Part shown: positions 61,696-64,000 of the stretch, piece after piece
Layout of the letters: the number at the start of each line of letters is the position of its first letter
Position numbering within the stretch: position 1 is the first letter of the stretch
NCBI GenBank assembly: GCA_021797735.1
Contig: JAJZZE010000055.1
Location: 1-64,000 of the forward strand
DNA from: Thermoplasmata archaeon
Lineage (GTDB): Archaea; Thermoplasmatota; Thermoplasmata; Thermoplasmatales; Thermoplasmataceae
DNA length: 64,000 nt
Reading direction: 5' to 3'
Program-made: the position numbers and the translations under genes
Notes under the pieces: generated by a model
Seen by the model: the letters and a program-made list of their open reading frames with translations, nothing else
Databases searched by the model: none
What the model was told of the DNA's origin: nothing

Positions 61696-62389
61696 CTGCT
61701 CTATTTATTATTTCGGCTATTTTTTCCGGATAACTTATAAATGGAGTATGTCCGGCATTATCTATCTGAATGAATTCACTCTTTATTTTTTTATTTAAAA
61801 TTGTGCCATATTTTATATCTATGGTTTTATCATCTTTACCCCATATAATATAGGTCTTTGATTTTATTCTTTTTAATTCTTCATCGGTAATTTTTTCAGA
61901 ATCCATGCTATTATTTTCCATTATTTTATATAACGCATCCTTATTTTTATAATTCCTTACCTTTAAAATTGAGGATATAACTTCATCCATTTTTTCTTTG
62001 CCCTCATTGCTCAATGCGGGGGATATTCCAGCTGAATCTATTAAAAACAGATTATCTGGATTTATATAATTGGATGCTAATTTCAAAGAAATCCATCCAC
62101 CATATGAGTTTCCCACCAGAGAAAGGTTTTTTATTTTTAATTCACTGGCAAGATCCATTACTGATTTACACTGCTGGTCTATTCTATACTCTATATCTGG
62201 CTTATCTGAATGGCCATGGCCCAATAAATCAACAAATACTGGCATTATATCCTTACTCAGGTATGGTTCTACTCTTAACCATGTATTGCCTGTTCCGCCA
62301 AAACCATGTAAGAATATTACAGGATAATTTCCCTCCCTTATAAGATATGATAGTTTTCCATATACTGTATTTACATACTTCCTTTCCAT
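61685..62389 (-). CDS. alpha/beta-fold hydrolase
   Basis: The 234-residue protein has the oxyanion-hole motif FLHGFGGTGNTW near residue 26, the nucleophile elbow GNSYGGW near residue 92, the acid region WGKDDKTID and the final catalytic His in AGHTPFISYP near 214. It is cytoplasmic. The substrate is unknown; esterase or peptidase-like members are common. It is the third gene in the hmgA-TPR-hydrolase group, two bases after the TPR gene. Confidence 0.88.
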   Translation of the reverse strand: MERKYVNTVYGKLSYLIREGNYPVIFLHGFGGTGNTWLRVEPYLSKDIMPVFVDLLGHGHSDKPDIEYRIDQQCKSVMDLASELKIKNLSLVGNSYGGWISLKLASNYINPDNLFLIDSAGISPALSNEGKEKMDEVISSILKVRNYKNKDALYKIMENNSMDSEKITDEELKRIKSKTYIIWGKDDKTIDIKYGTILNKKIKSEFIQIDNAGHTPFISYPEKIAEIINRAVKP

Positions 62390-62391
62390 TT

Positions 62392-63132
62392 TTATTCCTT
62401 CGACCTTGCAGCTATTTTCATAGCCTCATCTATATTTTCAAGTTCCATTGCAATATCAGATGTTATATCATAGATATACCCAAGGTTATCCCTGAATTCT
62501 TTCTTTTCCTTTTTTGTTTTTATTTTATCCATTATTTCATCTACTGTATTAAGTGATTTTTTTCCGAGTTCAAATGCTTCATTTATATTTATATCTCTCA
62601 GTATATTTATTTTACCATATATAGCCTCAAAATAATTTTCCCAGTCGTTTGATTTTTCAGTTATCCCTATAACCTCATCATATATTTTTAATGCATCCTT
62701 ATATTTTGATTTTAGTGTTGATAATGCCTCAGCCTTTGCATTATTTGTCAGTGCTATTAACTGCACGTCTTTAATTTCTGCTGATAAATCAATGGCATCA
62801 TTGAAATGTTTCAGTGCATCATCTCTTTTACCGGAATTAAGATAGATATAACCAAGGTTCATTAGATCCATGACCTTCATATCGTCCTCCTTCAACTTTT
62901 CATGGATCTTTAATGATTCTTCACCATATTTTATTGGATTTTCAAGGCTTTTATGATCTAATGAAAAATATGATTGGGACAATTTATAGCATAATTCTGC
63001 CTTTTCATCGTTATCCTCTTTCATTAAGTCATACGCTTTTGAATATTCCCTTATTGCATCCATGTACTTTTCCTTATTTATAAATTTATCACCGTTTGTT
63101 ATATATTCATCATAATTCTCCATTTTTATCAC
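62392..63132 (-). CDS. TPR-repeat protein
   Basis: The 246-residue protein (243 from the Met in MENYDEY) is made of about five to six helical TPR-like repeats: YMDAIREYSKAYDLM, ELCYKLSQSYFSLD, MNLGYIYLNSGKRDDALKHFNDAID, KDALKIYDEVIGITEKSNDWENYFEAIYG and others. It is soluble and acts presumably as a protein-interaction scaffold; partners are unknown. It overlaps the end of hmgA by about 14-23 bases depending on the start chosen. Confidence 0.8.
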   Translation of the reverse strand: MIKMENYDEYITNGDKFINKEKYMDAIREYSKAYDLMKEDNDEKAELCYKLSQSYFSLDHKSLENPIKYGEESLKIHEKLKEDDMKVMDLMNLGYIYLNSGKRDDALKHFNDAIDLSAEIKDVQLIALTNNAKAEALSTLKSKYKDALKIYDEVIGITEKSNDWENYFEAIYGKINILRDININEAFELGKKSLNTVDEIMDKIKTKKEKKEFRDNLGYIYDITSDIAMELENIDEAMKIAARSKE

Positions 63133-64000
63133 CCTTTAACAATTCCAGAGCTCTCGAGTAGCTTATATTGTTCTCCCCAAGCATTATGTTAACTATTTTA
63201 TCTACTGCATCATCCTTAGCTCCCGCTGATATTGCTATGTTTCTTGCATGTAGCTTCATGTGCCCTTTCTGTATGCCCTCATTTGCCAGTGCCCTTAAAG
63301 CGGCAAAATTCTGTGCCAGTCCAACGCAGGCTAAAATATTTGCAAATTCATTTGAATTTTTTATTCCGAGTATTTTCATGTTTAACTGTGCCTTTCTGGA
63401 TGTTTTTGTCGATCCGCCAACAGTACCTACTGCTACCGGTATTTTTATTGACCCTATTAAATTACCGTTATTGTCCTTTTTATACTCAGTTAAGGGTTTA
63501 TAACCATTTATCGAAGCGTATGCATGTGCATTTGCTTCCTCAGCCCTGAAATCATTTAATGTAGCCAGTAAAACAGCGTCTATCCCATTCATTATTCCCT
63601 TATTATGCGTTGTTGCGCGGTAAATGTCATTTTTTGCAAAGTTATTTGCCATTATTATTCTATCCACTATATTTTCTCCAATAGCATTTTTATCAAATTT
63701 TGCATATGCATATGTTATCCTTTCTGTTGTTAAATTGCTCATTATACGCAGATTTGTTTTACTGTTTGTTATTTCCTCTATATAGGGTGATATATATTCA
63801 AGCATTGTGTTTATAACATTTGCCCCCATTGCATCCTTAACATTTATTATTAAATTTAAAATTATTTCATCATTAATTATCTTAATCTCTATGTCAATTG
63901 CCCCCGCATTTAGGTCTGATAGTGTTTTTGACCTTGTGTTGGCCATTTCAATAATTTTATTTTTTTCTGTCATTATTTTAATTATAGCCAGCTGTATATC
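63110..64000 (-). CDS. hmgA: class II hydroxymethylglutaryl-CoA reductase, N-terminus cut by the window edge
   Basis: The track starts this at an internal Met (63973), but the frame stays open to the last base. The family is about 420 residues and only about 297 are here, so the 5' part lies beyond the window. Catalytic motifs are ATTHNKGIMNG (Lys), ATLNDFRAEEANAH (Asp), NAD-binding VGTVGGSTKTS and the C-terminal His in KGHMKLHARN. It makes mevalonate for archaeal lipids. The bacterial-like class II form is known in Thermoplasmatales and Archaeoglobales, attributed to lateral transfer. The TPR and hydrolase genes follow. Confidence 0.92.
   Translation of the reverse strand, partial: DIQLAIIKIMTEKNKIIEMANTRSKTLSDLNAGAIDIEIKIINDEIILNLIINVKDAMGANVINTMLEYISPYIEEITNSKTNLRIMSNLTTERITYAYAKFDKNAIGENIVDRIIMANNFAKNDIYRATTHNKGIMNGIDAVLLATLNDFRAEEANAHAYASINGYKPLTEYKKDNNGNLIGSIKIPVAVGTVGGSTKTSRKAQLNMKILGIKNSNEFANILACVGLAQNFAALRALANEGIQKGHMKLHARNIAISAGAKDDAVDKIVNIMLGENNISYSRALELLKGDKNGEL

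Noticed and set aside
1-64000. CRISPR arrays, rRNA genes, insertion sequences with terminal repeats
   Set aside because: Looked for regularly spaced repeats, rRNA signatures and transposase motifs; none found by eye.

Overview
The window is AT-rich archaeal DNA. The archaeal assignment rests on SRP54 with a 7S SRP RNA, TFS, ribosomal proteins L7Ae/S28e/L24e/L15e, aIF5B-type InfB, replication factor C large subunit, PINA, RNase P protein Rnp2, geranylgeranyl reductase and an archaeal AsnRS-like asparagine synthetase. Very Ile/Asn/Lys-rich proteins, ATA and AGA/AGG codon preference, dense packing, a TPP riboswitch in front of an MFS transporter and a bacterial-type (class II) HMG-CoA reductase point to the Thermoplasmatales. 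A Picrophilus/Ferroplasma-like acidophile is my best inference, not a proven identification.

Layout. 1-1.5 kb: a tandem pair of small hydrophobic two-cysteine peptides, each followed by a four-helix membrane protein, resembling a bacteriocin/immunity arrangement; the first peptide copy has no usable start. 1.6-9.2 kb: housekeeping genes, with rnz, apgM, a 2H phosphoesterase, the rpl7ae-rps28e-rpl24e-ndk-infB operon, a cation exchanger and S-adenosylmethionine decarboxylase. 9.3-16.6 kb: thiamine and cobalamin genes (thiE, cbiA, cbiG, a TPP riboswitch with its transporter) and two winged-helix regulators. 16.7-22.7 kb: a 1271-residue DUF4011/SF1 helicase/Vsr-like nuclease protein of the antiviral type that runs into a tRNA-Ser gene, then an Lrp/AsnC regulator divergent from asparagine synthetase, and a second tRNA-Ser. 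22.7-37 kb: transcription factor S, SRP54, geranylgeranyl reductase with its ferredoxin, endonuclease III, HtpX, carAB, purEK and pheS.

37.2-41.5 kb: a two-gene NAD-dependent formate dehydrogenase module with clearly higher G+C and different Arg codons, probably acquired horizontally. 41.8-56.1 kb: PINA, a flippase, a tRNA-binding protein, RFC-L, Rnp2, L15e, tRNA-Ser(TGA), orphan proteins, an acetyltransferase, an HD phosphohydrolase directly behind the SRP RNA, CobY, a methyltransferase, UbiD, regulators and tRNA-Thr. 56-58.8 kb: DUF1015, endonuclease IV and a TrmB-like regulator in one overlapping operon. 58.8-60.5 kb: a decayed stretch with a pentanucleotide repeat and two adjacent genes, each interrupted by one in-frame stop. 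60.5-64 kb: CoaBC, an alpha/beta hydrolase, a TPR protein and HMG-CoA reductase, which is cut by the window edge.

Themes: translation and protein targeting (ribosomal proteins, IF2, SRP54 with SRP RNA, RNase P, tRNAs), isoprenoid lipid synthesis (HMG-CoA reductase, geranylgeranyl reductase with ferredoxin), cofactors (thiamine, cobalamin, CoA) and DNA repair (Nth, Nfo, PINA, RFC-L). Accessory features are the peptide locus, the helicase-nuclease, the formate dehydrogenase and the decayed patch. The ORF track often extends starts upstream; I trimmed starts where an internal ATG fits family length or spacing better.
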